Source: Burkholderia sp. Ax-1724 (GTDB lineage: Bacteria > Pseudomonadota > Gammaproteobacteria > Burkholderiales > Burkholderiaceae). Taken from it: a DNA stretch of 64,000 nt. The position numbers and the translations under genes were made by a program. Position 1 is the stretch's first letter. Each line of letters opens with the position of its first letter. The stretch lies in NCBI RefSeq assembly GCF_011752995.1, contig NZ_VWWL01000022.1, positions 86,037 to 150,036 of the forward strand, read 5' to 3'. Below are positions 53,280-60,793 of the stretch, in pieces. A model generated the notes under the pieces. It was not told the DNA's origin. It worked only from the letters and a program-made list of their open reading frames with translations, and searched no databases.

Positions 53280-53426
53280 TGTCTGTCTCCGTTTCCCATG
53301 CAAGAGGGCTGCTGAGGTGCGCTGGCGGTGAGCGCGTGGGGCGGTCGGTTGAGCGCGACCGGATGCCACCAGTGTAGAACCGTGGTGGAGACAAAAACTT
53401 GCGAACTTAATCACGCATCACTACGC

Positions 53427-53447
53427 TTGAGCCAGTTTATGGCTCAA
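53427..53447. promoter_or_regulatory. Dyad operator candidate between hpd and Lrp-type regulator
   Basis: TTGAGCCA (53427-53434), five bases GTTTA, then TGGCTCAA (53440-53447) form a perfect 8+8 inverted repeat. It is 22 bases before the regulator ATG and 148 bases from hpd. Its size suits a dimeric AsnC/Lrp-family protein, so autoregulation and hpd control are likely but unproven. Confidence 0.6.
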
Positions 53448-53469
53448 TTGCAAAGGTATATGGCAGAAC

Positions 53470-53967
53470 ATGGCTAATTCCGAGATAGATGCGATCGACC
53501 GGCGCATTCTGGCCATCCTTCAGCAGAACGGCAGGCTGTCGAATCAGGAGATTGCGGAACGGATCAATCTGTCGCCGAGTCCGTGTCTGCGGCGGATTCG
53601 CCGGCTGGAGGAAAGTGGCGTGATTCGCGGCTATGTCGCGCTGCTCGACGCGCAGCGGCTCGGGCTCGATCTGCTTGCGTATGTCAGCGTGCGGCTCGAA
53701 AAGGGCGGCGGCCGCGCCTTCAGTCCGCACGGCGAAGCCACGCATGCCGATCTGTTCGGCGCGGCCGTGCAGACGTGGCCCGAGGTGGTGGCCTGTCACG
53801 CGATGACCGGCGAGATGGACTATCTGCTGCGCGTCCAGGTCGAGGACATGGCGCATTTTTCGCGCTTCGTGCAGGATCAGTTGCTGCGGCATCCGTCGGT
53901 GATCGACGTGAAATCGAGCTTCTCGCTCGAAAAGATCAAGGAAACGACGGCGCTGCCTATTCTGTGA
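53470..53967 (+). CDS. Lrp/AsnC family transcriptional regulator
   Basis: This 165-residue regulator has an N-terminal HTH (IDAIDRRILAILQQNGRLSNQEIAERINLSPSPCLRRIRRLEESGVIRGY) and a C-terminal RAM domain (VVACHAMTGEMDYLLRVQVEDMAHFSRFV) that binds amino acids or related ligands and oligomerises. It is divergent from hpd, so it is probably the tyrosine-pathway regulator, as AsnC-type regulators are in some proteobacteria. A small insertion rich in Gly/Arg (residues 77-85) lies between the domains. Confidence 0.9.
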   Translation: MANSEIDAIDRRILAILQQNGRLSNQEIAERINLSPSPCLRRIRRLEESGVIRGYVALLDAQRLGLDLLAYVSVRLEKGGGRAFSPHGEATHADLFGAAVQTWPEVVACHAMTGEMDYLLRVQVEDMAHFSRFVQDQLLRHPSVIDVKSSFSLEKIKETTALPIL

Positions 53968-54029
53968 GCGTTGTCGGCGGCATTACCGGTGCGAAGCGTG
54001 GCGTTTGCTGCGAGGCAAAGCGCGGACAG

Positions 54030-54060
54030 AAAAAAGGGCGACCTTGCGGCCGCCCCCTTC
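54030..54060 (-). terminator. Terminator after the GNAT gene (minus strand)
   Basis: A GC-rich hairpin (GGGCG with CGCCC) is followed on the minus strand by a run of T, complement of the A6 at 54030-54035. It lies 22 bases past the GNAT stop in the convergent gap. Confidence 0.7.
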
Positions 54061-54081
54061 TCATTTCCCCGTAGCGATTAT

Positions 54082-54750
54082 TCAGGCAGCGACGGCTGCC
54101 GGCATGAACGACTCGAAGAGCCGCGATGCCTGGCGCGCCTGGCGCTTGAGTGCGTAGTCGAGCACTGCGGCCTGCTCCTGCAGCATCTCGGCGAGGATGC
54201 TCGACTGGTCGGCGGGGGCCAGCGTCAGATAGGCATCGGCTTCGCCGTACGCGTATTCGATCTTCATGCCGGCCTTTTTCGCGATATACATCATCGTCGA
54301 ATTGCGTGACAGGCAGTGGATATACAGCATCGTGACGCGCGTGTTGCGGCTGCGGATCGCGGCGCGCTCGAACAGCTTCGTGCCGATGCCCTGGCCGCGC
54401 GCGCTTTCCAGTACCGACACGCCGAATTCGGCGGTGCGCTTGTCGCCTTCGGCCGGCAGATAGGCCAGATGGCCGACGCCGGTGAGTTCGAGCTTGCTGT
54501 TGAATACGCCGAACACGGTGTCGCGCGTGAAGTCGATCGCGCGCACGTAGTTTTCGATGACGTGATTCGGTACGACCTGGCCGAAGCGCAGCAGACGATC
54601 GTCTTCTTCGAGCGCAAGGAAGTGGGCCAGCAGCCGTTCGCGGTCGATCGCGGTGAGCTCACGGACCAGAGCGGGCTCGCGTCCAGCAGACAGCGACGGA
54701 CGATCGTTTGCGACGATCGGCTCGGCGATGCGGGGTGTCAGCGTGTTCAT
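54082..54750 (-). CDS. GNAT family N-acetyltransferase
   Basis: This 222-residue protein has the GNAT core: VFGVFNSKLELTGVGHLAYLP, AEFGVSVLESARGQGIGTKLFERAAIRSR (acetyl-CoA motif A, RGQGIG) and LYIHCLSRNSTMMYIAKKAGM. The N- and C-terminal extensions have no known motif. The substrate is unknown. AAAAGGAG precedes ATG 54750. Confidence 0.88.
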   Translation of the reverse strand: MNTLTPRIAEPIVANDRPSLSAGREPALVRELTAIDRERLLAHFLALEEDDRLLRFGQVVPNHVIENYVRAIDFTRDTVFGVFNSKLELTGVGHLAYLPAEGDKRTAEFGVSVLESARGQGIGTKLFERAAIRSRNTRVTMLYIHCLSRNSTMMYIAKKAGMKIEYAYGEADAYLTLAPADQSSILAEMLQEQAAVLDYALKRQARQASRLFESFMPAAVAA

Positions 54751-55073
54751 GGTCGGGTTCTCCTTTTGATCAGGCGGCGTGGTGCACCGCAAAATCGATT
54801 CTAGCGGAAACCAGGCTCGATCACTAGGGAAAACCCGTATAAAAACCCGAGGGGATAATCTAAAATACTCTGGCTCTATTTTTAATTATTTGATTTGTAT
54901 GTAAAAAATAAAATGAACGGGCGTTCGTAGAAGGATGCCTCACGCATATAATTCAGACATGTCTTAAACGGTCAACCGTTCTGGATATTGCTGCTTTGCG
55001 TCATTTCGTGTGGTGCGCGAGCCGGCATTCCGCCGTGGGCCGGCGCACCGGCTCCTTGCGCGGAGCCGCCGTC
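54751..55073. other. 323-bp intergenic region with two dyads
   Basis: This very AT-rich stretch upstream of the GNAT gene contains the inverted repeats GAACG-GG-CGTTC (54915-54926) and AACGGT-CA-ACCGTT (54967-54980). Either could be a regulator site. No gene is seen. A TAGAAT on the minus strand (complement at 54799-54804) may be the GNAT -10. Confidence 0.45.
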
Positions 55074-55685
55074 TCAGTGCGCCGGCGCCGGGCCGAAACC
55101 GTGCTCGAGCACGTCCACCACCTGCTCGGCGAACTCGCGGTAGCCCATCTTGCCGTCCGGCTTCAACCACGTGAACGTCCAGTTGATCATGCCGAACACC
55201 ATCATCGTCAGCGCGGTCTGGTTGTCGCGCGTCGCGCGCTCGGGGTAAGCGCGCGCGAGCTGGCGCGCGAAGGCCGAGACTACGTCGCGCTGACGGTTCA
55301 GGATGATCTCGCGTTGCGCGTCGACCAGATACTTCACGTCGTTCAGCAGCGCGACGTGCCGGCTGTGCGACGTTTCATACTCGGAGAGGAACGCGCGGAT
55401 CAGCTCGGCGAAGGTCTCGCGCTCGCTGAGTCCGCGCCGCTGGCTTGCGCCTTCCACCTCGGTGATGATCAGCATCAGCCGCTTCGTGTAGCGGTCGAGC
55501 AGATCGAACAGGATCGCTTCCTTGCTCGCGTAGTAGTGATAGAGGCGCGCTTTCGAGGTGCCGCTCGCCGCGGCCAGATCGGCCATCGACGTGCTCGGAT
55601 AGCTGGTCTGCGCGAATTTTTCCGCGGCCAGTTCGAGAATCTGCTCGCGTTGGGTTTCGTGGTCGGGGGCTCGGGTGCGGGCCAT
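55074..55685 (-). CDS. TetR family regulator, probable PaaR (phenylacetate)
   Basis: This 203-residue protein has the TetR N-terminal HTH (ILELAAEKFAQTSYPSTSMADLAAASGTSKARLYHYYASKEAILFDLLDRYT) and a ligand-binding helical C-terminus. It lies just beyond the paa operon, and a TetR-type palindrome sits in the paaA promoter, so it probably represses paa genes and responds to phenylacetyl-CoA, as known PaaR proteins do. The link is by context. It follows the DUF1835 gene by 11 bases. Confidence 0.82.
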   Translation of the reverse strand: MARTRAPDHETQREQILELAAEKFAQTSYPSTSMADLAAASGTSKARLYHYYASKEAILFDLLDRYTKRLMLIITEVEGASQRRGLSERETFAELIRAFLSEYETSHSRHVALLNDVKYLVDAQREIILNRQRDVVSAFARQLARAYPERATRDNQTALTMMVFGMINWTFTWLKPDGKMGYREFAEQVVDVLEHGFGPAPAH

Positions 55686-55696
55686 AGTCGTTTGTT

Positions 55697-56512
55697 TTAC
55701 GGGTTTGAGCGGAGGGCGAACGTGGCGCACAGTTCGAGCGAGCGCCAGGCGTTCGTGTCGCCGCGCAGGCGGATACGCCGTCTGGCCGCCAGTTCGCGCA
55801 GGCGCCACAGCACGATGCTGTCGCTGACGAGGAACCAGAGTTCGGCGCTCATCACCCCGGCGGCGATGCGCGCGGCGGGCTGCCATGCTTCGGCGGCGTG
55901 ATCGAGGATCAGCGCGTCGAGTTCGGCGAAGCTGCTGCTCGTGAACGTGTTGTCGCGCCAGCGCCGGGTTTCGCCGTTCGCGTGCTTGACTTCCTGCCAT
56001 TCGAGCGCAAGCCGGCTGATACGTAGCACGGAAATCGGCGCGGCGTCGGGCAGGCGCGACTGCAGCACATCCGGTGCGAACATGCCGACCGACGTCGCGC
56101 GGTCCTTGCGGGTATGCGCCCACGCGAGCGGATCGGTGAGATCGGCAATCGACAGCCGCACCTCGTTCAGACGCTGCGGACTATTGCGCAGGTAGTAGCA
56201 GACCCGGCGCAGCATCAGCTGATCGGACGAGCTTTCGCCGTGCCACACGACCAGATTCGCGGTTCCGTTCGCGATGCTGTTCAGCGCCGCGGCCTGATCG
56301 CGGAATTCCTGCAGGAAATTGCGCTTTGTGTCCGCGCTCACGCGCTCCCAGAAATCGGCGCGCATGTCCGGACCGTCGTCGATGCCGCGCAGCGGGCCGA
56401 CGGCCAGATCGTCCCGCAACGCCTGCACGCGGTCGTCGCGGCCGGCCTGGGCCAGCGCGGAACGGAGGGATTCGGCGGCGACGTCGCCGTTGGTGAGGTG
56501 AATCGTGCTCAT
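55697..56512 (-). CDS. DUF1835 domain protein
   Basis: This 271-residue protein has the DUF1835 pattern at the N-terminus (IHLTNGDVAAESLRSALAQAG, VQALRDDLAVGPLRGI, LVVWHGESSSDQLMLRRVCYYLR) and a helical C-terminal part of the DUF3658 type that often accompanies it. Function unknown. It lies between the paaE terminator and the TetR gene on the same strand, probably co-transcribed with the latter. Confidence 0.8.
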   Translation of the reverse strand: MSTIHLTNGDVAAESLRSALAQAGRDDRVQALRDDLAVGPLRGIDDGPDMRADFWERVSADTKRNFLQEFRDQAAALNSIANGTANLVVWHGESSSDQLMLRRVCYYLRNSPQRLNEVRLSIADLTDPLAWAHTRKDRATSVGMFAPDVLQSRLPDAAPISVLRISRLALEWQEVKHANGETRRWRDNTFTSSSFAELDALILDHAAEAWQPAARIAAGVMSAELWFLVSDSIVLWRLRELAARRRIRLRGDTNAWRSLELCATFALRSNP

Positions 56513-56548
56513 GGACAAAGGCTTGCTGTGGCGCTTGCGGCGGTGACA

Positions 56549-56599
56549 AAAAGAGGCCGCTCATCGACCGGAAACCGACGTTCCGGTCGATGAGCGGCC
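56549..56599 (-). terminator. Long-stem terminator at the end of the paa operon
   Basis: A perfect 19-bp inverted repeat (56555-56573 with 56581-56599, seven-base loop) is followed on the minus strand by TTTTT. It separates paaE from the DUF1835 gene. The stem is unusually long for an intrinsic terminator. Confidence 0.85.
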
Positions 56600-56724
56600 C
56601 CTAGTGTAAGCGGATCGCGAAATGGCCGAAAGCGCGCCGGCCGTCGGGCAGACGTAGCGCCGCGTCAAAAGCGCAATGCTGCCGAGTCGTGTCCGACCAT
56701 GATAGAGCGCGGATTGCCTTTGGC

Positions 56725-57813
56725 TTAACGCTCGTCGTAGCTCACCACCACGCGCTCGCTGACCGGATGGCACTGGCAGGTCAGCACGAAACCGTCGCGG
56801 ATTTCGTGTTCTTCGAGCGTGTAGTTCTTTTCCATCTTCACTTCGCCTTCGAGCACCTTCGCGCGGCAGGTGCAGCAGACGCCGCCCTTGCACGCATACG
56901 GCAGCGCGAGGCCGGCGCGCAGGCCGACGTCGAGCACGCTCACGCCCTGATAGGGCAGGCGCAGCTTGCGCCGTTTGCCGTCGAGCACGATTTCGAGATC
57001 GGCAGCGGGCGTGTCTTCGGTGATTTCGACGGGCGGCACGCCCGCTTGCGGCAGCGGCGTGCCGAAGCGCTCGACGTGCACTTTCGCGGGCGGCACGCCG
57101 GCGGCTTTCAGCGCGGCTTCGGCGGCGTCCATCATCGGCGCGGGGCCGCAGATGAACGCTTCGTCGATTGCCTCGGCCGGCAGCAGCTGTTCCATGAAGG
57201 CCGCGCACTTCTGCTGATCGAGCACGCCGTTGAACAGCTCGACGTCCTGCAGATCGTCCGACAGCACGTGGTACAGCACGAAGCGGTTCATGAAGCGGTT
57301 CTTCAGGTCTTCGAGTTCCTCGGCGAACATGATCTGGTCGACGCTGCGGTTGCCGTACACGAGCGTGAAGGTGCTGCGCGGCTCGATTTCGAGCGTCGTC
57401 TTGATGATCGCGAGCACCGGCGTGATGCCCGAGCCGCCCGAAAACGCGAGGTACTGCTTGCCCTGCTCGGCGTTCAGGTGCGTGAAGAAGCGGCCATCCG
57501 GCGTCATCACGTCGATCGTGTGGCCGGGCTGCAGCGTGTCGAACGCGAAGTTCGAGAAACGCCCGCCGCGCACGCGCTTGATGCCGATGCGCAACTCGCC
57601 GTCGCGATCGTAGTCGGTGACGCCCACACAGATCGAATACGAGCGGCGCGTTTCCTCGCCGTCGATATGCGTCTTCAGCGTGACGAACTGGCCCTGCGTG
57701 AAGCGATAGTGGTCGCGCAGTTCGACCGGGACTTCGAACGCGACCGAGACCGCGTCGGCGGTTTCGGGGCGCACTTCGCGGATACGCAGCGGATGAAATT
57801 GCGGGGTGGCCAT
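56725..57813 (-). CDS. paaE: Phenylacetyl-CoA epoxidase reductase subunit PaaE
   Basis: This 362-residue reductase has an FAD-binding ferredoxin-reductase domain (YRFTQGQFVTLKTHIDGEETRRSYSICVG), an NAD domain (YLAFSGGSGITPVLAIIKTTL, FICGPAPMMDAAEAAL), and a C-terminal plant-type [2Fe-2S] domain with Cys ligands in ALPYACKGGVCCTCRAKV and LTCQCHP. It passes electrons from NADPH to PaaAC. ATG 57813 lies one base after the paaD stop. Confidence 0.96.
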   Translation of the reverse strand: MATPQFHPLRIREVRPETADAVSVAFEVPVELRDHYRFTQGQFVTLKTHIDGEETRRSYSICVGVTDYDRDGELRIGIKRVRGGRFSNFAFDTLQPGHTIDVMTPDGRFFTHLNAEQGKQYLAFSGGSGITPVLAIIKTTLEIEPRSTFTLVYGNRSVDQIMFAEELEDLKNRFMNRFVLYHVLSDDLQDVELFNGVLDQQKCAAFMEQLLPAEAIDEAFICGPAPMMDAAEAALKAAGVPPAKVHVERFGTPLPQAGVPPVEITEDTPAADLEIVLDGKRRKLRLPYQGVSVLDVGLRAGLALPYACKGGVCCTCRAKVLEGEVKMEKNYTLEEHEIRDGFVLTCQCHPVSERVVVSYDER

Positions 57814-57814
57814 A

Positions 57815-58393
57815 TCAGTACGGTTTGAAGTAGTCGAAGGGTTCGCGGCAGTCGAGGCAGCGGTACAGGGCTTTGCAGGCGGTCGAGCCGAATTGCGCGA
57901 GCCGCTCGGTGTGCGCGGAGCCGCAGCGTGGGCAGGCCGGCGCCGACAGCGAGCGCGGCACGAAGCGCAGCACTTTTTCCCGCGGCGCGGCTTGGGTCCT
58001 GGCGGCGGAACCGCAGTTGCCCGTCGGCGGCGCGATACCGTAGGCGCGCAGTTTTTCGCGGGCGTCGGCGGTGATCCAGTCGGTGGTCCAGGCCGGCGCG
58101 AGCACGGTGGCGATGCGGTAGGGCGCGAGTTGCGCGGCGTCGAGCGCATGACCGACGTCTTCGGCGATCTGCGACATCGCCGGGCAGCCCGAGTAGGTTG
58201 GCGTAATCACGACTTCGAGCACGCCGTCGGCGGCGCGCCGCACGTCGCGCAGGATGCCGAGCTCGCGGATCGATACCACCGGAATCTCCGGGTCCGGCAC
58301 CGCTTCGAGCACGGCCCACGCGCGCGCGCGCGCCGGGTCGGTGGCGGTATGAGCAGCGGTATTGGCTGCGAGCGGAGCGGTCGAGGTCGTCAT
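57815..58393 (-). CDS. paaD: Phenylacetyl-CoA epoxidase assembly protein PaaD
   Basis: This 192-residue protein has a DUF59/MIP18-type domain (VLEAVPDPEIPVVSIRELGILRDV, VVITPTYSGCPAMSQI) and a C-terminal Cys-pair region (CPRCGSAHTERLAQFGSTACKALYRCLDC). PaaD is needed for maturation of the epoxidase, probably in iron-sulphur delivery. It begins with a low-complexity Thr/Ala-rich stretch. It is the fourth gene of the operon. Confidence 0.94.
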   Translation of the reverse strand: MTTSTAPLAANTAAHTATDPARARAWAVLEAVPDPEIPVVSIRELGILRDVRRAADGVLEVVITPTYSGCPAMSQIAEDVGHALDAAQLAPYRIATVLAPAWTTDWITADAREKLRAYGIAPPTGNCGSAARTQAAPREKVLRFVPRSLSAPACPRCGSAHTERLAQFGSTACKALYRCLDCREPFDYFKPY

Positions 58394-58401
58394 CGCGCGC
58401 T

Positions 58402-59205
58402 TTACCAGGTTGCGCCCGGATGCTGGCGCGCGAGGCTCTGCATTTCGGCGAGCACGAAGCCCATATGCTCCGAATGCTCGCCGTGCTTGCCGGTGCTCAC
58501 GTGCCTGACCGCTTCGGGCAGCGTCAAGGTCGCTTCGTCGAGTGTGGCGCGCACGTCTTCGAGCCAGGCGGTTTCCAGTTCCGACGTGCGCGGGCCGATG
58601 CCGGCCGCGGCGATCACGTCTTCCACCGCATCCGCGCTGAAAAACTCGCGCGTGTACGGCATCAGATAGTCGAGCGCGGCTTGCGCGCGGCGATGCGATT
58701 CGTCGGTGCCGTCGCCGAAGCGGATCAGCCACTCGCCGGCGTGATGCACGTGGTACGTCGTTTCCTTGATCGACTTCGCGGCGATCGCCGCCAGTTGCTC
58801 GTCCGTGGAGTTCGCCAGCGCGCTCCACAGATGCGCCATCAGCGTCGAGTACAGGAAATTGCGCACGATCGTGACCGCGTAATCCTTTTCGGTTTGCGCG
58901 GTGCCGGCGAGCGGGCCGTAGTGCGGCAGCTCGACGAGCGTGTAGTTGGCGAACTCGCGTTCGGTGCGGAAGTACGCGTAGTCGTCCTCGGTACGCTGCT
59001 TGCCGGTGAGCTGCTGTTCGAGCGCGGCCGCATGCGTGTACAGCAGACGCGCCTGGCCGATCAGGTCGAGGCTCATGTTCGACAGCGCGATGTCCTCTTC
59101 GAGGATCGGGCCGTGGCCGCTCCACTCGGTGTTGCGCTGACCGAGGATCAGCGCGGTATCCGCGAGACGCAGCACGTACTGGAGGTGTTGGGGCGTGATA
59201 GGCAT
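58402..59205 (-). CDS. paaC: Phenylacetyl-CoA epoxidase structural subunit PaaC
   Basis: This 267-residue ferritin-like helical protein has YVLRLADTALILGQRNTEWSGHGPILEEDIALSNMSLDLIGQAR and EREFANYTLVELPHYGPLAGTAQTEKDYA. PaaC pairs with catalytic PaaA and lacks the full metal site. ATG 59205 (MPITPQHLQ) starts the family N-terminus, eight bases after paaB. Confidence 0.95.
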   Translation of the reverse strand: MPITPQHLQYVLRLADTALILGQRNTEWSGHGPILEEDIALSNMSLDLIGQARLLYTHAAALEQQLTGKQRTEDDYAYFRTEREFANYTLVELPHYGPLAGTAQTEKDYAVTIVRNFLYSTLMAHLWSALANSTDEQLAAIAAKSIKETTYHVHHAGEWLIRFGDGTDESHRRAQAALDYLMPYTREFFSADAVEDVIAAAGIGPRTSELETAWLEDVRATLDEATLTLPEAVRHVSTGKHGEHSEHMGFVLAEMQSLARQHPGATW

Positions 59206-59213
59206 GGCCGCGC

Positions 59214-59498
59214 TTACATGTGGTTGACTTCGTCGGGGAGCGTGTAGAACGTCGGGTGACGGTAGATCTTGTCGGCCGCCGGTTCGAACAGCTCGGCCTT
59301 CTCGTCCGGCGCGGACGCCGTGATCGCCGAAGACGGCACCACCCAGATGCTCACGCCTTCCTGGCGGCGCGTGTAGACGTCGCGCGCCATGCGCAGCGCC
59401 ATCGGCGCGTCGGCGGCGTGCAGACTGCCGCAGTGCTTGTGGTCGAGGCCCTGCTTGCTGCGCACGAACACTTCCCAAATCGGCCATTCCTTGTTCAT
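59214..59498 (-). CDS. paaB: Phenylacetyl-CoA epoxidase subunit PaaB
   Basis: This 94-residue protein has the typical sequence WPIWEVFVRSKQGLDHKHCGSLHAADAPMALRMARDVYTRRQEG and a C-terminal LFEPAADKIYRHPTFY. PaaB bridges the PaaAC units of the multicomponent oxygenase. It lies between paaA and paaC in the operon. Confidence 0.96.
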   Translation of the reverse strand: MNKEWPIWEVFVRSKQGLDHKHCGSLHAADAPMALRMARDVYTRRQEGVSIWVVPSSAITASAPDEKAELFEPAADKIYRHPTFYTLPDEVNHM

Positions 59499-59545
59499 TG
59501 CTGATCTCCTGATTCCTGACTTTCGCTAATCGCGCGCCGTGCGGT

Positions 59546-60544
59546 TCAGGCGGCGTGCTGCTGCGCGCGCTGGCGCTTCTTTTCGGCGTGGGCGAGCGCG
59601 GCTTCGCGCACCCAGGCGCCGTCTTCGTGGGCTTTGACGCGGGTCGCGAGGCGCTCGCGGTTGCACGGGCCGTCGCCGTTCACGACGCGCCAGAACTCTT
59701 CCCAGTCGATGTCGCCGTAGTCGTGGTGGCCGCGCGCCTCGTTCCATTTCAGGTCCGGGTCGGGCAGCGTGACGCCGAGCACCCTGGCCTGCTCGACGGT
59801 TGCGTCGACGAATTTCTGGCGCAGGTCGTCGTTGGTGATGCGCTTGATGCCCCATTTCGCCGACTGGTTGCTGTGGACCGAATCCTTGTCGCTCGGGCCG
59901 AACATCATCAGCACCGGCCACCACCAGCGGTTCACGGCCTGCTGCACCAGTTCGCGCTGGGCTTCGGTGCCGGCCATCATCGCGAGCAGCGAGTCGAAGC
60001 CCTGGCGCTGATGGAACGACTCTTCCTTGCAGATGCGGATCATTGCGCGGGCGTACGGGCCGTACGTGCAGCGGCACAGCGGGATCTGGTTCATGATCGC
60101 GGCGCCGTCGACGAGCCAGCCGATCACGCCGACGTCGGCCCAGGTGGGCGTCGGGTAGTTGAAGATGCTCGAATACTTGGCCTTGCCCGCGTGCAGCGCG
60201 GCGATCAGTTGATCGCGCGACACGCCGAGCGTTTCTGCGGCGCTATATAGATACAGTCCGTGGCCCGCTTCGTCCTGCACCTTGGCGATCAGGATCGCCT
60301 TGCGCTTGAGGCTCGGCGCGCGCGTGATCCAGTTGCCCTCGGGCAGCATGCCGACGATTTCCGAATGCGCGTGCTGCGAGATTTGCCGGACCAGCGTTTT
60401 GCGGTACGCCTCGGGCATCCAGTCCTGCGGCTCGATCTTGCCGTCGGCGTTCATGACCGCGTCGAAGCGCGCCTGCTCGGGAGAGTTCGCGTCCGCATCG
60501 AGCGGGGCGACATTGCCGGGAATATCCAGGGATTGCGTGTACAT
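59546..60544 (-). CDS. paaA: Phenylacetyl-CoA epoxidase catalytic subunit PaaA
   Basis: This 332-residue di-iron oxygenase subunit has metal-ligand segments VQDEAGHGLYLYSAAETLG and MIRICKEESFHQRQGFDSL, as in other PaaA proteins. With PaaBCE it converts phenylacetyl-CoA to its 1,2-epoxide, the first committed step of aerobic phenylacetate breakdown. It is first in the operon, with a palindromic operator in its promoter. Confidence 0.96.
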   Translation of the reverse strand: MYTQSLDIPGNVAPLDADANSPEQARFDAVMNADGKIEPQDWMPEAYRKTLVRQISQHAHSEIVGMLPEGNWITRAPSLKRKAILIAKVQDEAGHGLYLYSAAETLGVSRDQLIAALHAGKAKYSSIFNYPTPTWADVGVIGWLVDGAAIMNQIPLCRCTYGPYARAMIRICKEESFHQRQGFDSLLAMMAGTEAQRELVQQAVNRWWWPVLMMFGPSDKDSVHSNQSAKWGIKRITNDDLRQKFVDATVEQARVLGVTLPDPDLKWNEARGHHDYGDIDWEEFWRVVNGDGPCNRERLATRVKAHEDGAWVREAALAHAEKKRQRAQQHAA

Positions 60545-60579
60545 GGGACGCTCTCTGCGGAAGTGATCTGTGTCGGCGT

Positions 60580-60608
60580 AGTATAAATCAACCGACCGGT
60601 CGGTTAAT
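60580..60608 (-). promoter_or_regulatory. paaA promoter with palindromic operator in the spacer
   Basis: On the minus strand, TTAACC or ATTAAC (-35, complement of 60602-60608) and TATACT (-10, complement of 60580-60585) are 16-17 bases apart. The perfect 16-bp palindrome AACCGACCGGTCGGTT (60590-60605) fills the spacer and touches the -35. Binding of a TetR-type dimer there would block RNA polymerase. The likely ligand-responsive repressor is the TetR protein encoded at 55074-55685. Confidence 0.7.
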
Positions 60609-60793
60609 AAATTTTTTGAGGATAAATGTGTCGACTAATAGGGGCTACCGGGGCGTGTTACGAATCCATTGCGGGTATGCCGCAGTCCTGCGGCACGGGC
60701 GGTTCATGACCGGCTGAGGCCCCGTTGCGGCACTTACCCCGGTAAAATTGCGAATTGGCCGCGATTTGCGGCCCACTTGCATCTCCGGTACCC

